Below, piece by piece: positions 1 through 6,764 of a stretch of DNA of 6,852 nt. The DNA is taken from the NCBI GenBank assembly GCA_019419625.1, contig DXZO01000023.1, positions 36,344-43,195 on the forward strand. The letters run 5' to 3'. How positions within the stretch are numbered: the stretch's first letter is position 1; each line of letters opens with the position of its first letter. Made by a program: the position numbers and the translations under genes. Source of the stretch: Collinsella sp. Lineage in GTDB: Bacteria; Actinomycetota; Coriobacteriia; Coriobacteriales; Coriobacteriaceae. The notes beneath the pieces are model-generated. The model did no database searches. It worked only from the letters and a program-made list of their open reading frames with translations, and was not told the DNA's origin.

Positions 1-6
1 GCCTAA

Positions 7-1278
7 GTGAACGCGAGCGCCCTCTATGACGTCTTGGTAATCGGCGGCGGGGCTTCAGGCCTCGCCGCCGCCATTACGGCCGCACGCGCTGGCAAAAGCG
101 TCTGCATCGTTGAGCGCGATGTCGCCTGCGGCCTCAAGCTCCTTGCGACCGGTAACGGCCGTTGCAACCTCTCCAACGAATCGATTGATCCTCAGCGGTA
201 TAACCACCCCGCATTCGTCGAATCCGTCATGGGCCCCCAGCCCGAACAAGAGCTTATGGGTTTCTTCTCCTCGCTGGGCATCATGACAACCTCCGAGGAA
301 GGCCGGCTGTACCCGCGCTCCCTTCGCGCCGAATCGGTGCGCGACGCGCTTCTCAACGTTTGCGACCGCCTAGGTATCACCTTAATCTGCGGAGCCAACG
401 TTGCCACGGCGCACAAAGCTTCCGAAGGCTGGGCACTCCAAATAGACCGTCCAGCGCGGGCGCTCAAGGCAAAAAAGCACGACGACCGAAAATCGGAGCT
501 CCGCTCGCTTCGGAAGGCGCTCGCCGATGTCCCTCGCAAGAACGAGGCCCTGCAGGCACATGCCGTAATTATCGCTACGGGCGGCAACCCCACCGGTATC
601 GCCGATACGTTTCGCCTTCCCCTCACTTCGCTGCGCCCCATCCTCTGCCCCGTATCGGCAACGGTCGTTGGCGATCGAGCGGCACTCAAGACGTTGGATG
701 GCCTGCGCGTCCGCGCCTGCTTGACGCTCGCCCGCAATCATAATGAGCTCTGGCACGAAGACGGTGAAGTGCTGTTTCGAACCTTCGGTATCTCGGGTGT
801 CGCTGTCTTCAACCTCTCTCGTCGTATCCAGCACGGCGATACGATCCTGCTCGACGTTTTCCCCGACCTCTCCAAAGACGAGTTGCTCGATATGCTCAAC
901 CGGCGCGTTGAGCTGTTCGGTGACTTTTCACCCCGCGATCCCCGTTGGCTCGACGGCATGCTCGCCCCGCAACTCTCCCGCGTCGTCTGCACAGCGTTCG
1001 AGCAGTGCCATCCAGGCTCCAACGATGTCATCCATCTGGTCTCGATCCTCAAGCACTTTAAGCTGTTTGCCGAGGGGACGACCGATGAGCGCTCGGCGCA
1101 GGTCACGCGTGGTGGCGTATCTGTCAAGAGTATCTCAACACCCAGTCTACGCGCGCGCAGCGTTGTCGACGCCCCGCTTTACGTCTGCGGCGAAGCGCTC
1201 GACATCGACGCCGATTGCGGAGGCTTTAACCTTGCGTGGGCCTGGCTCTCGGGCATTCGCGCTGCAAGCAGCCTGTAG
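7..1278 (+). CDS. NAD(P)/FAD-dependent oxidoreductase, HI0933/BaiN-like family
   Basis: This 423-residue flavoprotein is probably cytosolic, with no signal peptide or membrane segment. An N-terminal FAD-binding Rossmann motif, GGGASG, lies at residues 13-18, with an acidic E36 at the end of beta-2. The family signature GLKLLATGNGRCNLSN follows at residues 42-57. A second FAD contact, ATGG, is at 190-193. The C-terminal FAD block has GGV (369-371), YVCGEALDIDADCGGFNLAWAW (392-413 region) and SG at 415-416. Together these identify the HI0933/YhiN/BaiN/RdsA family. Some members have been linked to bile-acid or other reductions, but the substrate here cannot be assigned. The start is GTG at 7, because TAA at 4-6 is in frame just upstream and no other start precedes the FAD motif. 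The GTGA at 7-10 could overlap the stop of an upstream gene; any ribosome site lies outside the window. Oddities are a lysine/arginine-rich insert at about 148-183 and a short segment after ATGG. A hairpin follows the gene. Confidence 0.9.
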   Translation: MNASALYDVLVIGGGASGLAAAITAARAGKSVCIVERDVACGLKLLATGNGRCNLSNESIDPQRYNHPAFVESVMGPQPEQELMGFFSSLGIMTTSEEGRLYPRSLRAESVRDALLNVCDRLGITLICGANVATAHKASEGWALQIDRPARALKAKKHDDRKSELRSLRKALADVPRKNEALQAHAVIIATGGNPTGIADTFRLPLTSLRPILCPVSATVVGDRAALKTLDGLRVRACLTLARNHNELWHEDGEVLFRTFGISGVAVFNLSRRIQHGDTILLDVFPDLSKDELLDMLNRRVELFGDFSPRDPRWLDGMLAPQLSRVVCTAFEQCHPGSNDVIHLVSILKHFKLFAEGTTDERSAQVTRGGVSVKSISTPSLRARSVVDAPLYVCGEALDIDADCGGFNLAWAWLSGIRAASSL

Positions 1279-1288
1279 CCGCGCAGTC

Positions 1289-1294
1289 TATAAT
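1289..1294 (+). promoter_or_regulatory. Possible -10 box (TATAAT) upstream of the second flavoprotein gene
   Basis: A perfect TATAAT lies 11 bp after the stop of the first flavoprotein gene. No recognisable -35 hexamer is found 16-18 bp upstream (the sequence there is close to AAGCAG), and part of that region is coding. If it is active, transcription would start near 1301, just before the hairpin at 1308-1332, giving a leader of about 58 nt. It may be chance in an AT-rich spot. Confidence 0.3.
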
Positions 1295-1307
1295 CAAAAA
1301 CACATTC

Positions 1308-1340
1308 GGGCCGTCTGGGATACCGGACGGCCTCTTTCTT
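1308..1340 (+). terminator. Terminator-like hairpin between the two flavoprotein genes
   Basis: The left arm GGCCGTCTGG (1309-1318) pairs with CCGGACGGCC (1323-1332) over 10 bp with one G-U wobble and a GATA tetraloop. A further G-U pair is possible at 1308/1333. The stem is followed by the T-rich TCTTTCTT at 1333-1340, which is not an unbroken T tract. It most likely ends, perhaps incompletely, transcription of the first flavoprotein gene. Because it also lies after the TATAAT at 1289 and before the next ribosome site, it could act as an attenuator in the leader of the second gene. Confidence 0.6.
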
Positions 1341-1346
1341 GCCTCT

Positions 1347-1352
1347 AAGGAG
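1347..1352 (+). promoter_or_regulatory. Ribosome binding site that sets the start of the COG2509-type gene
   Basis: AAGGAG lies 6 nt before ATG at 1359-1361. It supports this ATG over an in-frame GTG at 1236, which would fall inside the preceding gene and translate the terminator-like hairpin. Confidence 0.8.
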
Positions 1353-1358
1353 ACCTCG

Positions 1359-2999
1359 ATGATCGAAATCACCCAAGTCAACGCGTCGCTCGATGAAGCC
1401 GGCGATGAAAATGCCTGTCTCATTGTTGGCAAGCGAGTCGCCAAGCGCGTCCTACGTTGCAAGAACTCCGAGATCAAGTCCATCGAGCTCCACCGCAAGT
1501 CAATCGACGCTCGCAAAAAACGAGACGTCCATTTTATCCTGAGCTTTCGTGTTGAGCTGACTAGTCCCCACCTCGAGCGAGAAGCGGTCGACAGCGTTGC
1601 CGAGCGTGACCGCTCGCGCGTACGCGCGATAGAAGACGATGAGCCTTCATTCCCCTCCCCCGCCTCCGACGCGCCTCAAGAACGCCCTGTCGTTGTCGGC
1701 GCCGGATGCGCCGGCCTTTTCGCTGCGCTTACGCTCGCCGAAGCAGGTCTTAAGCCCTTGCTCATCGAGCGCGGCGACCCGGCATTTCGCCGCTCGCAGG
1801 CGATCGACCTCTTTCTAAAGGAGCGCATCCTCGACCCCGAGAGCAATATCCAGTTTGGCCTGGGCGGCGCGGGGACCTTCTCGGACGGCAAGCTCAATAC
1901 GGGAACCAAAAATCCCGCCCATCGCCTTATCCTCGAAACCTTCGTCGAGGCGGGTGCGCCCCGCGATATTCTGTGGGATGCCAAGCCGCACATTGGCTCC
2001 GACATCCTTCCCACGGTCGTCACCGCTATATCCCAGCGCATCGAGCAGCTCGGAGGTGTCGTCCGTTATCGAACGAAGCTCGTCGACATTCGCATCGACG
2101 CGTCTGGCGCCATCACCGGTATTGATGTCCAATCGTCCCAAGACACCGCTTGCGAGCCAATCGAGACAAAGCACCTCATCCTCGCCTGCGGGCATTCTGC
2201 TCGCGATATTTTTGAGCTCCTTAAGGACCACAACGTGGTCCTCGCACAAAAGACCTTTGCCATGGGCGTTCGCATCGAGCATCCGCAGCGCGACATCGAC
2301 CGAGCCCAATTCGGAGCCTCGGCGGGACATCCTGCCCTCGGAGCAGCCCCCTACAAGCTCGTCGCCCATCTTCCCAACGGCCGCAGCGTGTTCTCGTTTT
2401 GCATGTGTCCCGGCGGGCAGGTTGTCGCCGCCTCTTCCGAGCAGGGCCACTTGTGCGTCAACGGCGCCAGTCTCAATGCCCGCGACGGACGCAACGCAAA
2501 TGCCGCCCTGCTCGTTAACGTCACGCCTGAGGACCTTCCCAACGATGACCCACTCGCCGGCATCGAGCTCCAGCGCGCCTGCGAGGCGGCCGCCTACCGC
2601 CTGGGCGGTTCCAACTGGAACGCACCGGCACAGCTCGTCGGAGATTTCCTCGCAGGACGCGCCAGCAAGGCGCCCGGAAAGGTAAAGCCCACCTATCCGC
2701 TCGGTGTGACCTGGACGGCAATTGACGAAGCCCTGCCGCAGCATATCGTCGAGTCGCTCCGCCTAGGACTTCCCCTACTTGGAAAAAAGCTACGAGGCTA
2801 CGACCGCTCCGATGCTGTCCTTACCGGCGTGGAGACTCGCTCGAGCTCACCGGTCACCGTCACCCGAGACCGAACATGCCATGCCGTGTCGACCCCGGGC
2901 CTCTACCCTTGCGGTGAGGGAGCTGGATATGCCGGCGGCATCATGAGCGCCGCCACCGACGGCATCCGTTGTGCCGAAGCCCTGATCGCAGACCTCTAA
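1359..2999 (+). CDS. FAD-dependent dehydrogenase, COG2509-type
   Basis: The product is 546 residues, about the usual size for this family. Residues 1-70 match the small N-terminal domain typical of COG2509 proteins, with KSIDARKKRDVHF at 47-59. A charged, proline-containing linker (about 71-108) leads into the FAD Rossmann domain with GAGCAG at 114-119 and E137 at the end of beta-2. The hallmark run NIQFGLGGAGTFSDGKLNT is at 163-181, followed by EAGAP (197-201) and KPHIG (209-213). LACGHSARDIF is at 275-285, the cysteine-bearing FCMCPGG is at 347-353, and the C-terminal FAD block CGEGAGYAGGIMSAATDG spans 518-535. The family is widespread but its substrate is not established, so no gene symbol is given. 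The two cysteines of FCMC could be redox-active, which is inference. The protein is predicted soluble. The gene follows another flavoprotein gene on the same strand, with a hairpin between them, and ends against a convergent uvrB. Confidence 0.9.
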   Translation: MIEITQVNASLDEAGDENACLIVGKRVAKRVLRCKNSEIKSIELHRKSIDARKKRDVHFILSFRVELTSPHLEREAVDSVAERDRSRVRAIEDDEPSFPSPASDAPQERPVVVGAGCAGLFAALTLAEAGLKPLLIERGDPAFRRSQAIDLFLKERILDPESNIQFGLGGAGTFSDGKLNTGTKNPAHRLILETFVEAGAPRDILWDAKPHIGSDILPTVVTAISQRIEQLGGVVRYRTKLVDIRIDASGAITGIDVQSSQDTACEPIETKHLILACGHSARDIFELLKDHNVVLAQKTFAMGVRIEHPQRDIDRAQFGASAGHPALGAAPYKLVAHLPNGRSVFSFCMCPGGQVVAASSEQGHLCVNGASLNARDGRNANAALLVNVTPEDLPNDDPLAGIELQRACEAAAYRLGGSNWNAPAQLVGDFLAGRASKAPGKVKPTYPLGVTWTAIDEALPQHIVESLRLGLPLLGKKLRGYDRSDAVLTGVETRSSSPVTVTRDRTCHAVSTPGLYPCGEGAGYAGGIMSAATDGIRCAEALIADL

Positions 3000-3026
3000 C
3001 GCACGAATTCCAGCGCGCAAAAGACG

Positions 3027-3060
3027 CATGCCCCGAGCTCCGCAGGGAACTCGGGGCATG
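3027..3060. terminator. Bidirectional intrinsic terminator between convergent genes
   Basis: CATGCCCCGAG (3027-3037) pairs perfectly with CTCGGGGCATG (3050-3060), an 11-bp GC-rich stem. The 12-nt loop can add an inner 3-bp stem (TCC 3039-3041 with GGA 3046-3048). In the minus direction, after uvrB, the stem is followed by CGTCTTTTG, a short T run. In the plus direction, after the COG2509-type gene, it is followed by TTCGCTATTTCTT. It lies 28 bp after one stop codon and 5 bp from the other, so it can serve both converging transcripts. Confidence 0.85.
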
Positions 3061-3064
3061 TTCG

Positions 3065-5305
3065 CTATTTCTTAAACCGTGCACCCTGGCGTTTTCTGCC
3101 CGATGCGAACGTGGAACCCTTGCGAGCCTGCGAACGTAAGCGCTCGATCGTCTCGTCCTCAGACGCACCCTCGAGCATCGCCCGAATCTGAACGACGGCA
3201 TCGCGCAGGCGCGCCGCCTCCTCAAAGTCCATGGCGGCAGAAGCGTTACGCATATCCTCTTCCATGGTTTCGACGATCCGCACGAGCTCGTCATGCGGCA
3301 GTTCTTCCAACTGCCCCGCAAGTGTCTGCTCGGGCGCCACCGTTTCCGGCACGCCACCCTCGCCCGACTCATCGGGCGTATAGAATGCGCCATGGCCAAG
3401 AGAGTCGCCCTTCGAGCGTCCCTTGGAACCCACGGTTTTTTCGGCCTCGGCAATAAAACTTGAGATGTCGTTGATGGCCTTGCGCACCGTCTTGGGCACA
3501 ATGCCATGCTCTTCGTTATATGCCATCTGAATCTCGCGACGGCGCTGCGTCTCCTCGATGGCCTCTTTCATCGAATCGGTCACAACGTCTGCATACATGA
3601 TGACTTCGCCATCGGCGTTACGGGCCGCGCGGCCAATCGTCTGAATCAGCGAACGGCGGTTGCGCAAGAAGCCTTCCTTATCGGCATCGAGAATTGCCAC
3701 CAGTGAGACCTCGGGAAGATCCAAGCCCTCGCGAAGCAGGTTGATGCCAACGAGAACATCGATCTTGCCCTCGCGCAGCGTTCGCAGGATCTCGACACGG
3801 TCCATCGTCGCTGTATCGGAGTGCATGTAATTGACCTTAATGCCCGCATCAAGCAGATGGTCGGTCAGGTCCTCGGCCATGCGCTTGGTCAACGTGGTCA
3901 CCAGCACGCGCTCCTTGCGGGCAACGCGCTCGCGAATCTCGTCCTCAAGATCGTCAATCTGACCGCGAACCGGACGCACATCGATCTTGGGATCGAGCAG
4001 GCCGGTCGGACGAATAATCTGCTCAACATCGTTCTGGCTCACCCGCAGCTCGTAGTCGCCCGGCGTGGCCGAAACGTAGATGAACTGGGGGATCCTTGCC
4101 TCAAACTCATCGAAACGAAGCGGGCGGTTATCGAGTGCCGAAGGAAGGCGAAAACCGTGTTCCACCAGCGTCACCTTACGCGAGCGGTCACCTTCGTGCA
4201 TGCCGCGAATCTGCGGCACCGTCACATGGCTCTCATCGATGATGCAGAGCATGTCCTTAGGGAAGTAATCGATCAGGGTAAACGGCGGCTCGCCCGGTTT
4301 TCGACCGTCCAGATGACGCGAGTAGTTCTCGATACCGTTACAAAAACCCATGGTCTCGAGCATCTCGAGATCATAGTCGGTGCGCTGCTGCAGACGCTGT
4401 GCCTCGAGCAACTTGTCGGTCGCCTTGAGCTCGGCCACACGCTTCTCGCACTCTTCACTGATTGATTTCAGAGCCGCCTTGACCTTCGGCTTCTCGGTCA
4501 CGTAGTGCGATGCCGGCCATACGGGGATGGCCTCGTACTCACGAAGCATCTCACCGGTAACCTCATCGATCTCGGCAATAAGCTCAACCTCGTCGCCAAA
4601 GAACTCAAACCGCAACGGATGCTCGGCATAAGGCGGATACACGTCGACAACATCGCCGCGCACACGGAACGTGCCGCGCGCTAGGTCATAGTCATTGCGA
4701 TCATATTGAATGTCGATAAGTGCATGGATAAAGTCATCGCGCTCGAGCGGCACTTTCTTGTCGACATTCGGCGCCAGCCCCGCATAGTCCTCGGGAGAGC
4801 CGATACCGTAGATACAGGACACCGAAGCAACGACGATTACATCGCGTCGAGAGAGCAACGAGGCGGTCGCCTGATGTCGCAGCATCTCGACCTCTTCGTT
4901 AATCGAGGAGTCTTTCTCGATATATGTATCGCTTTGTGGCACATACGCCTCGGGCTGATAGTAGTCGTAGTACGAGACAAAGTAGACCACAGCGTTGTTG
5001 GGAAAGAACTCTTTGAGCTCGCTCGCAAGCTGAGCGGCGAGCGTTTTATTCGGAGCCATGACCAGCGTCGGCTTCCCCAGGGCCTCAATAGTCTTAGCCA
5101 TCGTGAAGGTCTTGCCCGAACCAGTCACGCCCAGCAAAACCTGATAGCGATCTCCGTCCCTCACGCCCTGCACAAGCGACTCAATGGCCTTAGGCTGGGA
5201 ACCAGCGGGCTCGTATGGAGACACGACCTCAAACGGCACCTCAGAGCCCTCAACGCCAAAACGTTTGAGCTCTCCTCCAACACGCTCAACTTCAAATTCC
5301 GCCAT
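3065..5305 (-). CDS. uvrB: Excinuclease ABC subunit B
   Basis: UvrB is the damage-verifying helicase-like subunit of nucleotide excision repair. UvrA loads it onto DNA and it recruits UvrC for incision. The 746-residue product has the full set of motifs: Walker A GVTGSGKT (59-66), the beta-hairpin that inserts between DNA strands (SYYDYYQPEAY, 111-121), and motif II IDESH (356-360). It also has motif III SATPGDYE (412-419), motif V INLLREGLDLPEV (521-533), motif VI QTIGRAARN (555-563), and a C-terminal UVR domain around 671-707 (MDFEEAARLRD at 692-702) for UvrC contact. It is longer than many UvrBs (roughly 660-700 residues) because of a Gly/Ser/Glu-rich linker at about 622-668 and a basic tail at 725-746. 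The ATG at 5305 has AGGAG 5 nt upstream (5311-5315). The gene follows the transglycosylase gene by 51 bp and ends at a strong terminator. I see no clear LexA box. Confidence 0.98.
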   Translation of the reverse strand: MAEFEVERVGGELKRFGVEGSEVPFEVVSPYEPAGSQPKAIESLVQGVRDGDRYQVLLGVTGSGKTFTMAKTIEALGKPTLVMAPNKTLAAQLASELKEFFPNNAVVYFVSYYDYYQPEAYVPQSDTYIEKDSSINEEVEMLRHQATASLLSRRDVIVVASVSCIYGIGSPEDYAGLAPNVDKKVPLERDDFIHALIDIQYDRNDYDLARGTFRVRGDVVDVYPPYAEHPLRFEFFGDEVELIAEIDEVTGEMLREYEAIPVWPASHYVTEKPKVKAALKSISEECEKRVAELKATDKLLEAQRLQQRTDYDLEMLETMGFCNGIENYSRHLDGRKPGEPPFTLIDYFPKDMLCIIDESHVTVPQIRGMHEGDRSRKVTLVEHGFRLPSALDNRPLRFDEFEARIPQFIYVSATPGDYELRVSQNDVEQIIRPTGLLDPKIDVRPVRGQIDDLEDEIRERVARKERVLVTTLTKRMAEDLTDHLLDAGIKVNYMHSDTATMDRVEILRTLREGKIDVLVGINLLREGLDLPEVSLVAILDADKEGFLRNRRSLIQTIGRAARNADGEVIMYADVVTDSMKEAIEETQRRREIQMAYNEEHGIVPKTVRKAINDISSFIAEAEKTVGSKGRSKGDSLGHGAFYTPDESGEGGVPETVAPEQTLAGQLEELPHDELVRIVETMEEDMRNASAAMDFEEAARLRDAVVQIRAMLEGASEDETIERLRSQARKGSTFASGRKRQGARFKK

Positions 5306-5330
5306 GGATACTCCTAACTCATATATCTGC

Positions 5331-5336
5331 AGTATA
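5331..5336 (-). promoter_or_regulatory. Possible -10 box upstream of uvrB
   Basis: TATACT on the minus strand lies 25 bp before the uvrB start, in the 51-bp gap after the transglycosylase gene. The region 17 bp upstream (TAGGAC) is a poor match to TTGACA, so any promoter would be weak or activator-dependent. The box sits inside a near-palindrome at 5327-5341. uvrB could equally be transcribed only by read-through from coaE. Confidence 0.25.
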
Positions 5337-5356
5337 CGCAGGCGGCAGGTATAGTC

Positions 5357-5938
5357 CTACACGAACCGATCGGGATAGAGGGTCTTGTAGCGAACCCAGG
5401 CATTATTGACACGAATCAGATACGCCTGCGTCTCGGGAAAGGTGATTGCATTATGAAGCGACGTGCTCTGCTGCGCCCATCCGTCGACATTGCCCATGCC
5501 GGCGTTATAGGCGGCAATGGCGCTGTCAGTCGACCCGTTAAAATACGTTAGAAGATACGAAAGATACGCACAGCCAAACTCGATGTTCGTAGCGGGATCG
5601 TTAAGGTTGTCGGCGGAATACTCGCTACCATCGACAAGACCCTTGGCAATCATATCCTGGGCAGTCTCGGGCATCAGCTGCATCAATCCCTGAGCACCCT
5701 GATTCGACTCAGCCACGGGATCCCAATTCGATTCCGACTTAATGACAGCGCACACCAGATACGGATCCAGATTATGCGAAATACTAGATTGCTTTACATA
5801 CGCCTCGTAGTCAATGGGATACAGCGGCTTAAAGAAAGCCGCAGGAGCATACGAGTAGACGAGCGAAATAAGGCCGAAGACGAACACAACGGCAAGTGGC
5901 GCCACGCGATACCACGTAAAGAAACGTGTCTTAGGCAT
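5357..5938 (-). CDS. Membrane-anchored lytic transglycosylase (SLT/GH23-like)
   Basis: This 193-residue enzyme is predicted to cleave the MurNAc-GlcNAc bond of peptidoglycan to form 1,6-anhydro ends, acting outside the membrane. A short basic N-terminus (R5, R11) leads into one hydrophobic segment at about 12-30. No lipobox or obvious signal-peptidase site is seen, so it is probably anchored N-in/C-out. The catalytic domain covers about 45-185. The catalytic glutamate is E69 in IKSESNWDP, followed by GAQGLMQLMPETA (81-93), N118 in NDPATNIEFGCAYLSYL, and AAYNAGMGNV (142-151), all hallmarks of the SLT fold. The start is ATG at 5938, with AGGAGG at 5945-5950 six nt upstream. Its first 8 bp overlap the end of coaE, so translation is probably coupled. 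Similar coaE-transglycosylase pairs occur in some Gram-positive genomes (from memory). There are no LysM or other wall-binding domains. Confidence 0.93.
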   Translation of the reverse strand: MPKTRFFTWYRVAPLAVVFVFGLISLVYSYAPAAFFKPLYPIDYEAYVKQSSISHNLDPYLVCAVIKSESNWDPVAESNQGAQGLMQLMPETAQDMIAKGLVDGSEYSADNLNDPATNIEFGCAYLSYLLTYFNGSTDSAIAAYNAGMGNVDGWAQQSTSLHNAITFPETQAYLIRVNNAWVRYKTLYPDRFV

Positions 5939-6572
5939 CGGTCTCCTCCTTATCCGTTACATCCCCGAAGCCATGGCGCGCAAGCCATGCGTCCAGTTGT
6001 TCAAAGAGCGAATTATCGCCTGCCGCATTATCGATTACCGTCGTAGCGAGATTGCAAAGCGAAGCCTCATCAGGTTGGCATGCAGAGCGAGCATCAAAAT
6101 CAGAGGACTCCATACCACGATGAATGGCACGCTCGCGACGAACTGCCAAAGGAGCACTGATAACCAGAATTTCATCAGCCAAGCCAAAAGCATCCTCAAA
6201 ACCAGTCGGGGCAGAAACCTCGACAACCGCAAAGGGATAACGGGGAGATGAAACCGTACAACAAACCGGATCGAGAATCCTAAGCGAAAGCTGTTCAATC
6301 AGAACGGGATGCACAATGCCATTGAGCCGTGCGACCGAATCAGGAGAAGCGAAAGCTCGAGAAGCGAGGATGCTGCGGCGAATGCCACCATCCTCATCCA
6401 AAATGTCCCAACCAAATTCATCCGCAAGAGCATTGACGATATCAGAGCCCGGGACATACAGCGATTTTGCAAGCTCATCCAGATCGATAAGCATAGCGCC
6501 ACGAGATTCGAAATAGCGGCAGGCAGTCGACTTACCCGAAGCAATATTGCCCAAGACAAAAACGGTAAACAT
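5931..6572 (-). CDS. coaE: Dephospho-CoA kinase
   Basis: CoaE phosphorylates the ribose 3'-hydroxyl of dephospho-CoA, the last step of CoA synthesis, in the cytosol. The 213-residue product is near the usual family size (about 200). It has a P-loop GNIASGKS (8-15), the substrate-site run LIDLDELAKSL (28-38), a PGSDIVNALADEFG segment (41-54), the family pattern LNGIVHP (83-89), a lid region around 145-176 with RRERAIHRG (145-153), and VIDNAAG (179-185) near the C-terminus. It is divergent: the usual GGIGSGKS loop is GNIASGKS, the usual PLL(x)E run is replaced by VVEVSAP (116-122), and a lid arginine expected after the Q motif is not seen. A TTG codon directly before the ATG could be read as a start, but AGAGGA at 6577-6582 suits the ATG at 6572. 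The gene overlaps the next gene by 8 bp and follows an rRNA operon after a terminator. Confidence 0.88.
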   Translation of the reverse strand: MFTVFVLGNIASGKSTACRYFESRGAMLIDLDELAKSLYVPGSDIVNALADEFGWDILDEDGGIRRSILASRAFASPDSVARLNGIVHPVLIEQLSLRILDPVCCTVSSPRYPFAVVEVSAPTGFEDAFGLADEILVISAPLAVRRERAIHRGMESSDFDARSACQPDEASLCNLATTVIDNAAGDNSLFEQLDAWLARHGFGDVTDKEETDA

Positions 6573-6576
6573 CAAG

Positions 6577-6582
6577 TCCTCT
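6577..6582 (-). promoter_or_regulatory. Ribosome binding site of coaE
   Basis: AGAGGA on the minus strand lies 4 nt upstream of ATG 6572-6570 and only 1 nt from the adjoining TTG. The spacing favours the ATG as the start codon. Confidence 0.65.
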
Positions 6583-6600
6583 CTAACGCCAATGCGAGTA

Positions 6601-6631
6601 ATTATCGCTCAAATACACTAGAAGGACTCAA
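6601..6631 (-). promoter_or_regulatory. Candidate promoter of the coaE transglycosylase uvrB cluster
   Basis: On the minus strand TTGAGT (6631-6626) and GATAAT (6606-6601) each resemble sigma-70-type -35 and -10 hexamers. The 19-bp spacing is longer than the 17 bp optimum. They lie between the rRNA terminator and the coaE start, where a new promoter is expected. The remaining sequence from 6632 to 6698 shows no gene or clear element. Confidence 0.35.
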
Positions 6632-6698
6632 ATTACAGCCAAACAGTAAGAGTGCATACGGGGGAGCTAGGTCCCAAAGCACAACGTGTATGTAACGC

Positions 6699-6730
6699 AA
6701 AAAAGGGGGGAGGCCGCGAGGACTCCCCCC
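6699..6730 (-). terminator. Intrinsic terminator of the rRNA operon
   Basis: Read on the minus strand, GGGGGGAG (6730-6723) pairs with CTCCCCCC (6712-6705), an 8-bp GC-only-but-one stem with a 10-nt loop. It is followed directly by six T residues (6704-6699). It is a textbook Rho-independent terminator about 35 bp after the 5S rRNA. Confidence 0.92.
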
Positions 6731-6745
6731 TTCTTCAGTTTCACT

Positions 6746-6762
6746 GACGGCTCGGTGCCGTC
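6746..6762 (-). repeat. Small inverted repeat just after the 5S rRNA
   Basis: GACGGC and GCCGTC (6746-6751 and 6757-6762) form a perfect 6-bp stem with a 5-nt loop. It lies between the 5S 3' end and the terminator and may guide 3' processing of the precursor or help stall polymerase, which is inference. A weaker 4-bp stem (CAGT/ACTG) follows before the terminator. Confidence 0.55.
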
Positions 6763-6764
6763 CA

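Noticed and set aside
192..737. 181-codon open frame on the minus strand
   Set aside because: It is antisense to the first flavoprotein and has a low-complexity Arg/Ser composition typical of shadow frames.
7..1278. Naming the first gene baiN and inferring a bile-acid pathway
   Set aside because: The HI0933 family is broad and no other bile-acid genes are in the window, so a specific function is not supported.
1236..1358. N-terminal extension of the COG2509-type protein from GTG 1236
   Set aside because: It would overlap the preceding gene and translate through the hairpin. AAGGAG before ATG 1359 and the family N-terminus fit the shorter form.
1815..2744. 309-codon open frame on the minus strand
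   Set aside because: It is wholly antisense to the well-supported COG2509-type gene, shows no recognisable domain, and is explained by codon bias in GC-rich DNA.
3821..4465. 214-codon open frame on the plus strand
   Set aside because: It lies antisense within uvrB and has no family motif or convincing ribosome site.
6573..6575. TTG start for coaE
   Set aside because: It is only 1 nt from the ribosome site, while the adjacent ATG is better spaced.
6632..6698. Possible tRNA or small RNA between coaE and the rRNA terminator
   Set aside because: No cloverleaf, T-loop GTTCRA box or stable hairpin with a T tract was seen in this short stretch.
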